A stretch of DNA of 64,000 nucleotides from Bryobacteraceae bacterium (GCA_019752335.1 JAIEMJ010000008.1:1-64000), one strand, 5' to 3'. Counted from the first letter of the stretch, positions 9,679 through 18,247 are shown. The notes: a model not told the origin generated them from the letters alone. Numbers and translations: made by a program.

Positions 9679-9698
9679 ATTTAGACAGTTGTCTAAAT
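9679..9698. promoter_or_regulatory. Palindromic operator, probable ArsR-family binding site
   Basis: A perfect inverted repeat, ATTTAGACA-GT-TGTCTAAAT (9-base arms, 2-base centre), sits in an unusually AT-rich patch between the ArsR-type gene and the SDR start at 9724. AT-rich dyads of this kind are the usual ArsR operators. The palindrome itself is seen directly; its binding by the neighbouring regulator is inference. Confidence 0.7.
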
Positions 9699-9723
9699 GT
9701 CATTCTAATTCGGGAGCAGGAAA

Positions 9724-10476
9724 ATGAGCAAACTTCAGGGTAAAGTCGCCGTCGTCACCGGCGCGTCGAAGGGCATTGGCGCCTCCATTGCCGAGCATCT
9801 GGCCGCCGCCGGGGCGGCCGTCGTCGTGAACTACGCTTCGAGTAAGGCCGGCGCGGACGCCGTCGTGAGCCGCATCACCGCGCTAGGCGGCCGCGCGACG
9901 GCCGTGCAGGCCGACGTGTCGAAGCCGGAGGACATCGCGCGACTCTTCGCCGCCACGCTCACGGCTTACGGCCGCCTGGATATCCTGGTGAACAACGCCG
10001 GAATCTATGAGTTCGCGCCGCTCGAAGCCGTTACGGCGGAGCACTTCCACAAGCAATTCAATCTGAATGTGCTGGGGCTGCTGCTCACCACTCAGGAAGC
10101 GGTGAAACACCTCGGCGCCGACGGCGGCTCGGTGATCAACATCAGCTCCATTGTGGGACCGATGCCGGTGCCCACGGGCTCCGTCTATAGCGCCACCAAG
10201 GCGGCGGTGGACGCGCTGACGGTCGCGCTGGCTGGCGAGTTGGGTCCACGCAAGATTCGCGTGAACTCCCTCAATCCGGGCATGGTGGAGACCGAAGGCT
10301 TGCACGCCGTGGGCTTCGCCGAGGGCGAATTCCGCAAGATGATCGAAGCGAAGACACCGCTCGGCCGCATCGCCCAGCCCGCCGACATCGCCCGCGCCGC
10401 CGTCTTTCTGGCGTCGGACGACGCGGGCTGGGTCACCGGCCAAACCATGCTGCTGGCCGGCGGCCAGCGGCAGTAA
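9724..10476 (+). CDS. SDR family NAD(P)-dependent oxidoreductase
   Basis: 250 residues, the normal length of classical short-chain dehydrogenases. Visible motifs: TGASKGIG cofactor loop (about 13-20), NNAG (about 90), Ser in the INISS strand, the catalytic pair YSATK (Tyr about 154), and a C-terminal GWVTGQTMLLAGG. It resembles 3-oxoacyl-ACP reductase or glucose 1-dehydrogenase-like SDRs; the substrate is unknown. A GGAGCAGG ribosome site precedes the ATG by 3-4 bases. Expression is probably set by the palindrome at 9679-9698. Confidence 0.88.
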   Translation: MSKLQGKVAVVTGASKGIGASIAEHLAAAGAAVVVNYASSKAGADAVVSRITALGGRATAVQADVSKPEDIARLFAATLTAYGRLDILVNNAGIYEFAPLEAVTAEHFHKQFNLNVLGLLLTTQEAVKHLGADGGSVINISSIVGPMPVPTGSVYSATKAAVDALTVALAGELGPRKIRVNSLNPGMVETEGLHAVGFAEGEFRKMIEAKTPLGRIAQPADIARAAVFLASDDAGWVTGQTMLLAGGQRQ

Positions 10477-10492
10477 ATTCTTCTTGCCGCAA

Positions 10493-10518
10493 GGGGCAAG
10501 TCCGGTCATACTTGCCCC
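10493..10518. promoter_or_regulatory. Inverted repeat abutting the antitoxin start codon
   Basis: A perfect 9-base dyad, GGGGCAAGT...ACTTGCCCC with an 8-base centre, ends exactly one base before the ATG at 10519. It could be the operator through which the ribbon-helix-helix protein represses its own gene, or a hairpin masking the start codon. It also lies 16 bases after the SDR stop and might act as its terminator. No T-run follows, which favours an operator. Confidence 0.55.
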
Positions 10519-10752
10519 ATGAGGACTGTGGTGTCATTGCCGGATCGGTTGTTCACGCAAGCAGAAGGTGAAGCCAAGCGCTTGGGCATTTCGCGCGGCA
10601 GACTCTATGCATTGGCTTTGGAAGAGTTCTTCGAACGCCGGGAGGCGAGTATCACCGAGCGGCTGAACGAGGTTTACTCCCAGACCTTGTCTTGCATGGA
10701 TCCGGCCCTGTTGCGGGCGCAGATGCTCTCGATGGGCAGGGGCGAATGGTGA
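10519..10752 (+). CDS. Ribbon-helix-helix antitoxin-like protein, orphan
   Basis: 77 residues. TVVSLPDRLFTQAEGEAKRL followed by GISRGRLYALALEEFFERR has the beta-strand/helix/helix pattern of MazE/CopG-type ribbon-helix-helix antitoxins. The C-terminal part (about 48-77) would be the toxin-binding tail. In intact modules a MazF/PemK toxin gene overlaps the antitoxin stop. Here an overlapping ATG exists but closes after 11 codons, so the toxin is gone. The protein may survive as a DNA-binding repressor of its own palindrome. Confidence 0.75.
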   Translation: MRTVVSLPDRLFTQAEGEAKRLGISRGRLYALALEEFFERREASITERLNEVYSQTLSCMDPALLRAQMLSMGRGEW

Positions 10753-10781
10753 AAAGGCCCGCAAAACCGCATAATTCCTGA
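10746..10781 (+). pseudogene. Relic of a toxin gene start (MazF/PemK-like, lost)
   Basis: An ATG overlapping the antitoxin stop by 7 bases reads MVKRPAKPHNS and then TGA. The overlap geometry and the basic MVKRP start resemble the beginning of MazF/PemK toxins. No continuation was found in any frame before the next gene at 10872. Length and context make this a suggestion only. Confidence 0.35.
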
Positions 10782-10871
10782 ACGTGCCCCGCAGCTTGCG
10801 CCCCGGGCTCATGGGAACGAGTCGCGAATGGCGCTTGGTCCGGTTCGCTTGAGCTAGACTAATAGCTGTTT

Positions 10872-11042
10872 ATGGCCATCAGCAAAGAGCTCCTCGAGAT
10901 ATTGGTTTGTCCGTTGTGCAAAGCCACGGTGGAGATGAAGCCGAATGGCAGCGGCTTGAAATGCGTGCAATGCCACCGCGTCTACCCCATTCGCGACGAC
11001 ATCCCCGTGATGCTGGTGGAGGAAGCCAAGGTCGAGGACTAG
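10872..11042 (+). CDS. Trm112 family zinc-ribbon protein
   Basis: A 56-residue protein starting MAISKELLEILVCPLCK, with four Cys in two pairs (CPLC near 13-16, CVQC near 31-34) and the typical YPIRDDIPVML ending. This is the YcaR/Trm112 family; in other organisms such proteins partner methyltransferases or accompany LPS genes. It sits 16 bases upstream of a heptosyltransferase-like gene and msbA, as in many genomes where YcaR neighbours lpxK/msbA. Confidence 0.85.
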   Translation: MAISKELLEILVCPLCKATVEMKPNGSGLKCVQCHRVYPIRDDIPVMLVEEAKVED

Positions 11043-11058
11043 GGTCCGCGCTGCCCCC

Positions 11059-11970
11059 ATGGCGAGCATCCTCGAAGCTCTCGCGCCCGGCTCGCGCGTG
11101 ACGATTTTGCGTTTGCGCTCCTTGGGCGATTGCGTCCTCACCACGCCCGCCATCGCCCTGCTGAAACACGCCCGGCCGGACTTGCGCCTGCGCATTGTCG
11201 TCGAGCCGCGCTTCGCTGCTGTCTTCGCTGGCAACCCCGACCTCGACGAGGTACGATCGCCCACGCTGTTCGCCGCCGCTGGCAGCGCGGTTTGCCTGAA
11301 CCTGCACGGCGGGTCACGCAGCTTGTGGATGACGGCTGCGTCCCTGGCGCGCCATCGCGTGGGCTTCGGGCATCACGCGGGCGCGCAGCTCTACAACCGG
11401 CGCATTCCGCGCGCGCAGGAGATTTTGGGCGAGGAGCGGACGGTGCATACGGCGGAACATTTGGCGTCCGCTATGTTTTACCTGGGCGTGCCCCGCACGG
11501 AGATCCCGCGCGCCCGGCTTTACACGACGCCCTGGCCGGAGGCGCCCGCGCGCTACGCCGTGGTGCATCCCTTTGCGTCGGCGCCGCACAAGCAGTGGCC
11601 GGCGGAGAAGTTCGTCGCGGCGCTGGAGCGTCTGCAAAACGACTGGCAATTGACCCCCATCATCATCGGCGCACCCACCGACGACTTCACGCCCTTCCAA
11701 GCCTTCCGCTGCGTGTCCGGGCCGCTCGAACAGACCAAGCAGATTCTGTCCGGCGCCAAGTTCTTCCTCGGCAACGACTCTGGCCCCGCGCACATGGCCG
11801 CCGCCTGCGGGCTTCCGGTCACTGTGCTGTACGGCTCGTCTGACCCGGTGGTGTGGGCGCCCTGGCGCACGCGCGCCGAAACCTTCGTTTCGCCCGCCGG
11901 TTTGGCGCAAATCAAAGTCGATGACGTGGTGGCCTCCTTCAGCCGCCTGCTGACGGGGGTGAACGCTTGA
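11059..11970 (+). CDS. Glycosyltransferase family 9 (heptosyltransferase-like)
   Basis: 303 residues. The N-terminal TILRLRSLGDCVLTTPAI matches the GT9 start, the middle has VVHPFASAPHKQWP, and the C-terminal donor-binding part contains FLGNDSGPAHMAAACGLPVTVLYGSSDP. GT9 enzymes add heptose or related sugars to the LPS core at the cytoplasmic face of the inner membrane. The gene overlaps the TTG start of the downstream lipid A flippase by four bases, so LPS core assembly and export appear co-expressed. The exact acceptor is unknown. Confidence 0.87.
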   Translation: MASILEALAPGSRVTILRLRSLGDCVLTTPAIALLKHARPDLRLRIVVEPRFAAVFAGNPDLDEVRSPTLFAAAGSAVCLNLHGGSRSLWMTAASLARHRVGFGHHAGAQLYNRRIPRAQEILGEERTVHTAEHLASAMFYLGVPRTEIPRARLYTTPWPEAPARYAVVHPFASAPHKQWPAEKFVAALERLQNDWQLTPIIIGAPTDDFTPFQAFRCVSGPLEQTKQILSGAKFFLGNDSGPAHMAAACGLPVTVLYGSSDPVVWAPWRTRAETFVSPAGLAQIKVDDVVASFSRLLTGVNA

Positions 11971-13802
11971 GGCGTTTACTCACCCTCGCCAAGGTCTACT
12001 GGCCACGTCTGTTGGCCGCCATGTTCCTGATGGCCGGCGTCGGCGCCATGCAGGGCTTTATGGCGCGCCTGATCGAGCCCGTGTTTGACCGCGTGCTGCG
12101 CCCCGAAAGTGCCGAGCGTCCGGTGCTGCTCTTCGAGTGGCCCTTCGGCGGCGGCGCGGTCCATCTCAACGACTTACTCCCGGCCAGTATCCAGAACGTG
12201 TGGACGATGGTCGCGGCCAGTATCCTGATGGTCTTCTTGTTGAAGGGCCTCTTCGATTACTTTGGCAATTACCTGATTAACTACGTGGGCCTATCGGTAG
12301 TGACAGATTTACGGCAGCGCGTCTTTGACCATGTGCTGCGCCAGGACGCGGTCTTCTTTGGTTCGAATACCACGGGCCGTTTGATGTCGTCCATCATGAA
12401 CGACATCGAAAAGATTCAAGTGGCCACGTCGCACTTACTCGCCGATTGGCTGAGGCAAACCTTCACCGCCATCTTTCTGTTGGCCGTCCTAATGCAGAAG
12501 GACTGGCGCCTCGCCGTCGCCAGTTTAACCTTGCTGCCCTTCGTGTTGATTCCCACCGCCCGCATCGGTAAACGGTTGCGCCGCACCACGCGGAGCGCGC
12601 AGGATAACGCCGCGGACTTGAACGAAGTACTGCAGGAGACGCTTTCCGGCCAGCAAGTGGTGAAGGCCTTTGGCGCGGAGCGGCTGGAGAGCGAACGCTT
12701 TGGCCGCGCGGCCGCTAACCTGAAGCGCGCGAATTTGAAATACGTCTTACAACAGGCTTTGGCCTCGCCGATGATCGAGTTTTTCGCCGCGGTGACGATT
12801 GTCGTCCTGTTGACTTACGCGCGTTCCCAGATCAAGGCGAACCAAATGACGGCCGGAGAGTTTTCGAGCTTCATGGTCGCTTTGCTGATGTTATACGAGC
12901 CGGTAAAGCGGCTCACCGGCATTCATCAGATCTTTCAACAGGCCAGCGGCGCGTCGCAGAAGGTGTTTGAGTATCTCGATACGAAACGGACTCTGGCCGA
13001 CAAGCCAGGAGCACGGGAGTTACTAGGCTTTACCCGGGAGATTACGTTTACCGACGCATACTTTCGGTATCCCGGCGCGGAGAGCGCCGCGCTGGACGGC
13101 GTCACCCTGACGGTGAAGGCGGGCGAAGTGTGCGCCTTGGTGGGTCCGAGCGGCGCGGGTAAAACGACGATGGCGAGCCTGGTGCCGCGCTTCTATGACC
13201 TGGAAAGCGGAACGCTGGCCGTTGACGGCGTCGATGTGCGCGACTTACAGATCGCCAGCCTGCGCCGCCAGATTGGCTTAGTGGCGCAGGAGACCTTTCT
13301 CTTTAACGACACGATTCTGAATAACATTCGCTACGGCCGGCCGGATGCGACGCCGGAAGAGGTGCGCGAAGCCGCGCGCAATGCCCTGGCGGAGGAGTTT
13401 ATTCTCGCCATGCCGGCGGGCTACGACACCGTGGTGGGCGAGCGCGGCGCCAAGCTGAGCGGCGGCCAACGGCAGCGTTTGTCCATCGCGCGGGCGCTGC
13501 TCAAAAATGCGCCGATCCTGGTACTCGACGAGGCCACTTCCCATTTGGATACGGAATCAGAGATGCTGGTACAGGCCGCGTTAGCCAATCTTATTTCCGG
13601 CCGGACCGTAATTGTGATCGCGCATCGTCTTTCTACCATCCGCCGGGCCGATAAGATTGTGGTGCTTGATCGCGGCCGCGTCTCCGAAATCGGCACGCAT
13701 GATGAATTAGTCGCGGGCGGCGGTATTTATCAACGTCTGCACGACTTACAATATCTAGGACCCGATGCCGCGCTTCTAGAGGCGCCGGACGCGAAATCCT
13801 AA
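11967..13802 (+). CDS. msbA: Lipid A export ABC transporter, permease-ATPase fusion
   Basis: 611 residues, the standard half-transporter layout. About six membrane helices occupy residues 1-310. The ATPase domain has Walker A GPSGAGKTT (about 392), signature LSGGQRQR (about 496), Walker B ILVLDEATSHLD (about 517) and the switch His in IAHRLST. It flips lipid A-core from the inner to the outer leaflet. The start is TTG at 11967 inside TTGA, overlapping the GT9 stop, which indicates translational coupling. The GT9 and Trm112 neighbours favour MsbA over other type I exporters. Confidence 0.85.
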   Translation: MRRLLTLAKVYWPRLLAAMFLMAGVGAMQGFMARLIEPVFDRVLRPESAERPVLLFEWPFGGGAVHLNDLLPASIQNVWTMVAASILMVFLLKGLFDYFGNYLINYVGLSVVTDLRQRVFDHVLRQDAVFFGSNTTGRLMSSIMNDIEKIQVATSHLLADWLRQTFTAIFLLAVLMQKDWRLAVASLTLLPFVLIPTARIGKRLRRTTRSAQDNAADLNEVLQETLSGQQVVKAFGAERLESERFGRAAANLKRANLKYVLQQALASPMIEFFAAVTIVVLLTYARSQIKANQMTAGEFSSFMVALLMLYEPVKRLTGIHQIFQQASGASQKVFEYLDTKRTLADKPGARELLGFTREITFTDAYFRYPGAESAALDGVTLTVKAGEVCALVGPSGAGKTTMASLVPRFYDLESGTLAVDGVDVRDLQIASLRRQIGLVAQETFLFNDTILNNIRYGRPDATPEEVREAARNALAEEFILAMPAGYDTVVGERGAKLSGGQRQRLSIARALLKNAPILVLDEATSHLDTESEMLVQAALANLISGRTVIVIAHRLSTIRRADKIVVLDRGRVSEIGTHDELVAGGGIYQRLHDLQYLGPDAALLEAPDAKS

Positions 13803-13820
13803 GCGGAAAGAGGTTCGCCC

Positions 13821-14711
13821 TTGCCAGCTAAGAGTATGACCGGTTACGCCCTGGTGCGGCGCGCGCTGCCTGCCGGTGATCTGACGATCACCCTGAAGAG
13901 CGTGAATCACCGCGGGCTGGACCTGCACTTCCACCTACCCACACAGTTGGACGCCTTCGAGGCTCCGTTGCGCGCCGCCGTGAAGCAGCGCCTGCACCGT
14001 GGCCACATCGACATTCGTGCCCATTGGGCCCCGGCGGTGACCGCCCATGCGGTGCGCATCAACGAGGACTTACTCGGCGCTTACGTCGGCGCTTTCCAGC
14101 GCGCGGCGGCGAAGCTGGGCCTGGATTCCAAGCCCGACCTGAATACACTACTGCGCTTACCCGGCATGATGGAGGAAGCCAACGGCGAACTCGGCGCTGA
14201 TTTTGGGGATCGTCTGCTGGAGGTGTTTCAGGCCGCTCTTGATGAGTTAGAAGCCTTCCGCGCGCGCGAAGGCGGCGAGTTGCTCACGCAGATTCTGCGG
14301 CACAACGTAGCCATCCGGGGCGCGGTGCATCAGATGGAGAGCCTGCGCGGCGAAGTGCAGCCGATGCTCGAGAATCGCTTGCGCCAGCGTCTCACCGAGT
14401 TGCTGGATACCGCCGCCATCGATACCACGCGCCTGATTCAGGAGGCGTCCTTGCTGGCCGAGCGCGGCAACATCGCCGAGGAGTTGGCGCGCCTGCGCAT
14501 CCACTCGCACCAACTGGAGGACCTGATGCAGAACGCAAACGAGATCGGCAAACGCCTGGATTTCCTCCTGCAGGAGATGAACCGCGAGGCCAATACGATC
14601 CTCTCGAAGACCAGCGGCATCGGCGATTTGGGCTTGAAGCTCACCGATCTGGCTTTGAGCGCGAAGTCCGATATTGAGAAGATTCGTGAGCAAAGCCTCA
14701 ATCTGGAGTAG
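13821..14711 (+). CDS. yicC: YicC family endoribonuclease-like protein
   Basis: 296 residues, full family length. The N-terminus KSMTGYALV and SVNHRGLDLHFHLP are the YicC signature. The C-terminal DUF1732 part has QEMNREANTILSKTS. YicC proteins are reported as RNA-cleaving enzymes in stationary phase. The start is TTG at 13821 with GGAAAGAGG 8 bases upstream; the first ATG at 13835 would remove residues usually kept before SMTGY. It is followed directly by gmk, as in many bacteria. Confidence 0.88.
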   Translation: MPAKSMTGYALVRRALPAGDLTITLKSVNHRGLDLHFHLPTQLDAFEAPLRAAVKQRLHRGHIDIRAHWAPAVTAHAVRINEDLLGAYVGAFQRAAAKLGLDSKPDLNTLLRLPGMMEEANGELGADFGDRLLEVFQAALDELEAFRAREGGELLTQILRHNVAIRGAVHQMESLRGEVQPMLENRLRQRLTELLDTAAIDTTRLIQEASLLAERGNIAEELARLRIHSHQLEDLMQNANEIGKRLDFLLQEMNREANTILSKTSGIGDLGLKLTDLALSAKSDIEKIREQSLNLE

Positions 14712-14725
14712 CCTAGTAAGAACCC

Positions 14726-15349
14726 ATGGTCTTTGTTATCTCTGCCCCGTCTGGCAGTGGCAAAACAACTTTGCTCGGCGGCCTGCTGCGCGCGGAACGC
14801 AATCTTGTTTTTTCCATCTCCTACACCACGCGTAAGCCACGCGGGAATGAGGTGGATGGCACCAACTACCACTTCGTCAGCCGCGAGGACTTCGAGGCTC
14901 GCGTGGCCCGCGAGGAGTTTCTCGAGTGGGCCGACGTCTTCGGCAATTACTACGGCACCCATCGCAGTGAGCTCGAACGCGCGCGCCTTCTGGGGTGCAA
15001 CCTGCTGCTCGACATCGACGTGAAAGGTGCGCGACAATTGAAGGAGCGCGTTCCCGAAGCTATTTCGATTTTTATTCTCCCCCCCTCCCGGGAGGAGCTT
15101 GAAAAGAGATTGCGTGCCCGCGGCGAGGATTCCGAAGAGGTAATCCAGCGGCGGCTGCGTGAAGCGGCGGCGGAAATCAAGAATTACGGGCTGTACGACT
15201 ACATCCTGGTGAACGATGATGTGGAGCAATCCACGGCGAATCTAATCGCGATCATCCAAGCCGAGCGAGTACGGCGCGTAAGGATGGAAGGCCGCATCGG
15301 GCCCGTGTTGTCGACGTTTGACTTAACGTTGACTGCAGGTACTCAGTAG
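14726..15349 (+). CDS. gmk: Guanylate kinase
   Basis: 207 residues. P-loop SAPSGSGKTTLL (about 6-16), GMP-binding SYTTRKPRGNEVDG and YHFVSREDFE, and the lid/NMP region around YYGTHRSE. It phosphorylates GMP to GDP with ATP in the cytoplasm. It stands between yicC and rpoZ, the usual order. ATG 14726 gives a compact N-terminus, MVFVISAPSG. Confidence 0.93.
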   Translation: MVFVISAPSGSGKTTLLGGLLRAERNLVFSISYTTRKPRGNEVDGTNYHFVSREDFEARVAREEFLEWADVFGNYYGTHRSELERARLLGCNLLLDIDVKGARQLKERVPEAISIFILPPSREELEKRLRARGEDSEEVIQRRLREAAAEIKNYGLYDYILVNDDVEQSTANLIAIIQAERVRRVRMEGRIGPVLSTFDLTLTAGTQ

Positions 15350-15365
15350 GAAGGTTTCACCCATC

Positions 15366-15611
15366 GTGCCCAACATGGCTCTGCGCCCCAACGCGCACAA
15401 TACCGTTCCCGACGACGCGGAACTGTCGACGTACCGGTTCATCATCATCTCCGCGAAGCGCGCGCGCCAATTGCAGTCCGGTGCCCGGTCGTTCTTGCCC
15501 ACTTCGACGAAAAAGGCCACGGTGTCGGCCACCGAAGAGGTCCGCCGCGGCCTCATCACTTGGACCGATCCGGGCCGTCCGGTGGAAGAGGGCGGCAGCG
15601 AAGTCATTTAG
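15366..15611 (+). CDS. rpoZ: RNA polymerase omega subunit
   Basis: 81 residues. The central YRFIIISAKRARQLQSG matches the conserved omega helix (AxxRARQL), and KATVSATEEVRRGLI fits the C-terminal half (A.EEV..G.I). Its position between gmk and coaBC is the standard genomic context and supports the call. The start is GTG at 15366; ATG at 15375 is the alternative and would remove only three residues. Confidence 0.85.
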   Translation: MPNMALRPNAHNTVPDDAELSTYRFIIISAKRARQLQSGARSFLPTSTKKATVSATEEVRRGLITWTDPGRPVEEGGSEVI

Positions 15612-15617
15612 GGCATC

Positions 15618-16811
15618 GTGAACCTGATCCTCGGCGTCGGTGGGGGAATCGCGGCCTATAAGGCGGCGGAACTCGCGCGCCTGTTGCAGGATCGGGGCTT
15701 CACGGTGAATGTCGTGATGACGGAGAGCGCGCGCGAATTCGTGCAGCCGCTCACGTTTGCCGCGCTCACCGGGCGCAGGGTGATTACGGGGCTCTTCGAC
15801 CAAACCAGCCCCGAGGGCACGCTGTCGAGTTCCGTGGAGCATATTGGGGTCGCGCAGGAGAATGAAGTCCTGCTGGTCGCTCCGGCCACCGCGGGGATCC
15901 TGGCGAAGTTCGCCCACGGCTTGGCGGACGATTTTCTCTCCACCACTTACCTGGCCTTCACCGGCCGCGTGTTTCTGGCGCCCGCCATGAACACCAACAT
16001 GTGGAACCACCCGGCGACGCGCGCCAACCTCGAAACCTTACGCGCCCGGGGGCACGTGATTCTGGATCCGGAAGCCGGCCGCCTCGCCTGCGGCGTCATC
16101 GGGCCTGGACGGCTGGCGGACCCTCGCTACATCGCGGATCAAGTCGCGCTTGTCCAAGTTCAAGACCTCGCCGGCGAGACGTTGCTGATCACGGCCGGCC
16201 CGACCCGCGAAGCGATTGATCCGGTGCGCTACATCAGCAATCGTTCGAGCGGCAAGATGGGCTACGCCCTGGCGGCGGCCGCGGCGCGGCGCGGCGCGCG
16301 CGTGATGCTGATTTCAGGCCCCGTGCAACTGCCGGCACCCACCGGCGTGGAGGTGATTCCCGTGCTCACCGCCGGCGAGATGTACACGGCGGTGATGGAG
16401 CGGCTGGAAGGCGCGACGATCGTGATCAAGTCGGCCGCGGTGGCCGATTATCGCGTCGCCAACGTGGCTGGACAGAAGCTCAAGAAGACCGGCGAGCCCG
16501 TCACGCTGACGCTGGAACCGAATGCCGATATCCTGGCCGAAGTGGGTCGCCGCAAGGGCGATCGCTTCGTGGTGGGCTTCGCGGCGGAGACCGAGAAGCT
16601 GCTCGAATACGCGCGCCGTAAGCTCGAGAGCAAGCAGGCGGACGTGATCGTCGCGAACCTGGTGAACTCGGCGACGACCGGCTTTGACTCCGACCAGAAC
16701 GAAGTCACGCTGGTGACCCGCGCCGGTGACTTACCTTTGGGCCAAGCCGCGAAATCAGAGCTCGCCGAGCAGATTCTCACGCACATCCTGCGGCTGAAGG
16801 CGGCCCGATGA
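15618..16811 (+). CDS. coaBC: Bifunctional phosphopantothenoylcysteine decarboxylase / phosphopantothenate-cysteine ligase
   Basis: 397 residues. The CoaC half (1-185) has GVGGGIAAYKAAELARLL, the catalytic His in SVEHIGV (about 74), PAMNTNMW and the Cys in RLACG (about 156). The CoaB half starts at LLITAGPTREAIDPVRYISN and has NRSSGKMG and KSAAVADY. Together they convert 4'-phosphopantothenate and Cys to 4'-phosphopantetheine in CoA synthesis. GTG start at 15618, 6 bases after rpoZ. The stop overlaps the next ATG (ATGA). Confidence 0.93.
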   Translation: MNLILGVGGGIAAYKAAELARLLQDRGFTVNVVMTESAREFVQPLTFAALTGRRVITGLFDQTSPEGTLSSSVEHIGVAQENEVLLVAPATAGILAKFAHGLADDFLSTTYLAFTGRVFLAPAMNTNMWNHPATRANLETLRARGHVILDPEAGRLACGVIGPGRLADPRYIADQVALVQVQDLAGETLLITAGPTREAIDPVRYISNRSSGKMGYALAAAAARRGARVMLISGPVQLPAPTGVEVIPVLTAGEMYTAVMERLEGATIVIKSAAVADYRVANVAGQKLKKTGEPVTLTLEPNADILAEVGRRKGDRFVVGFAAETEKLLEYARRKLESKQADVIVANLVNSATTGFDSDQNEVTLVTRAGDLPLGQAAKSELAEQILTHILRLKAAR

Positions 16812-17515
16812 GCTTGAAGCCATTGCTCGAATACTACCGCGACCTGGGCGTAAAAGAGCTGTACCGCAGCCAGCCCGTTCTGCCATCCTTAGAGATTCCT
16901 GCTATGCCAGCCAGTATTCCCTTGCCCGGGCTTGCGCCCGAAAATGACAGCTTTGAACTGATCCGCGCCGACATCGGCGATTGCCGGCGTTGCCGGCTTT
17001 GCGAAGGGCGCAACAAGATCGTCTTTGGCTCCGGGAGTCCGCAGGCGAAGCTGGTCTTCGTCGGAGAAGCACCTGGCCAGGATGAGGACCTGCAGGGCTT
17101 GCCGTTCGTCGGCCGCGCGGGACAGTTGTTGACGCAGATGATCAACAACACGGCATCGAAAGAAGGGATCGCCATCACGCGAGACGACGTCTACATCGCC
17201 AATGTCGCCAAGTGCCGGCCTCCCGAGAACCGCGCGCCGCTGCCCGATGAGATGGAGATTTGCGGCCAGTTTCTGGCGCGCCAACTGGAAGTGCTGAAGC
17301 CCAAAGCGATTTGCGCGCTGGGCGGCACGTCGGCGAAGGCGTTGCTGGGTTTGAAAGACGGCGTCACCAAGATGCGCGGCAATTGGTACAAGTGGCGTGA
17401 CTTCCCGGTGATGGTGACGTATCATCCGTCCTATCTACTGAGGGCTTACAACGTCGAGGCCAAGCGCGAGGCTTGGGAGGATCTGAAGAAGGTCCTGCAC
17501 TTTGTGTATGACTAG
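16808..17515 (+). CDS. Uracil-DNA glycosylase, iron-sulfur family 4 type
   Basis: 235 residues. The family 4/5 [4Fe-4S] cysteines are visible: CRRCRLC near residue 58-64, Cys in AKCRPPENR and Cys in MEICGQF. Motif A is GEAPGQDED, the region PFVGRAGQLL follows, and motif B is HPSYLLR. It removes uracil from DNA in base-excision repair. Coupled to coaBC through an ATGA overlap. The first 45 residues are a variable extension common in this family. Confidence 0.9.
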   Translation: MSLKPLLEYYRDLGVKELYRSQPVLPSLEIPAMPASIPLPGLAPENDSFELIRADIGDCRRCRLCEGRNKIVFGSGSPQAKLVFVGEAPGQDEDLQGLPFVGRAGQLLTQMINNTASKEGIAITRDDVYIANVAKCRPPENRAPLPDEMEICGQFLARQLEVLKPKAICALGGTSAKALLGLKDGVTKMRGNWYKWRDFPVMVTYHPSYLLRAYNVEAKREAWEDLKKVLHFVYD

Positions 17516-17532
17516 GATTGTGTGCTGGAGAG

Positions 17533-17603
17533 CCCACCGCGTGAGCGGTGGGGCGCGTTTCGACGCACAACGGCAAAATCGGCCCCATCGCTTACGCGAT
17601 GGG
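17533..17603. repeat. Pair of REP-type palindromes upstream of tmk
   Basis: Two perfect 8-base-stem hairpins with 4-base loops: CCCACCGC-GTGA-GCGGTGGG (17533-17552) and CCCATCGC-TTAC-GCGATGGG (17584-17603), about 30 bases apart. A similar pair recurs at 23501-23601 with a related spacer (GTTTC, GGCAAAA). This layout matches BIME-like REP doublets mobilised by RAYT enzymes; a RAYT gene fragment lies at the left edge of the window. The hairpins also separate the DNA glycosylase gene from tmk. Confidence 0.75.
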
Positions 17604-17623
17604 CTCGAAGTGGGGCTGCCGTT

Positions 17624-18247
17624 GTGAGTCCGGGGCGCTTGGTCACGTTTGAGGGTCCGGATGGCAGTGGCAAGAGCACGCAGTTGGCGCGGCTGGCGGC
17701 GCGGCTTCGTGAACAGGGCCGTGAGGTGGTGGAGACGGCGGAGCCTGGTGGCACCCGCATTGGTCGCGAGATCCGGGAGATTCTGCTGAACTCGCGCAAC
17801 CAGGCGCTGCGCCCGACGGCTGAGTTACTGCTCTACTTCGCCAGCCGAGCACAGAACGTGGAAGAACTGATCCGGCCAGCGCTGGCGCGGGGCGCCGTCG
17901 TTCTCTCGGACCGATTTACGGACTCGACACTGGTCTACCAAGGCGTCGGCCGTGGACTGGGCGCGGACGTCGTGCGGCAGTTGCACACGATCGCCTGCGG
18001 TACGCTGCAGCCGCACTTGACGGTGCTGGTGGACATTTCGCCGGAGCTGACGCTCGAGCGCACGGTGAAGCGCGCGACGCCGGATCGGCTGGATGCCGAG
18101 TCGCTCGACTTTCACCGGCGCGTGCGCGAAGGCTACCTGCGGCTGGCGCAGGACGAGCCTCAGCGGGTGCGGCTGGTAAATGGTGGCCAGTCGATTGAGG
18201 CAGTAGCCGAGGAAGTTTGGCCGCTGGTGGAGGAGGCGCTGCGATGA
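17624..18247 (+). CDS. tmk: Thymidylate kinase
   Basis: 207 residues. P-loop FEGPDGSGKST (about 8-18), the DR motif in LSDRFTDSTLVYQG, and TAEPGGTRIGREIR. It converts dTMP to dTDP. The frame is open back to 17522, but that part is the REP doublet, and GTG at 17624 gives the usual N-terminus MSPGRLVTFEG. The stop overlaps the holB ATG in ATGA, the common tmk-holB pairing. Confidence 0.9.
   Translation: MSPGRLVTFEGPDGSGKSTQLARLAARLREQGREVVETAEPGGTRIGREIREILLNSRNQALRPTAELLLYFASRAQNVEELIRPALARGAVVLSDRFTDSTLVYQGVGRGLGADVVRQLHTIACGTLQPHLTVLVDISPELTLERTVKRATPDRLDAESLDFHRRVREGYLRLAQDEPQRVRLVNGGQSIEAVAEEVWPLVEEALR

Noticed and set aside
17522-17623. N-terminal extension of tmk to an upstream ATG
   Set aside because: The extension is the REP doublet; GTG 17624 gives the normal kinase N-terminus.
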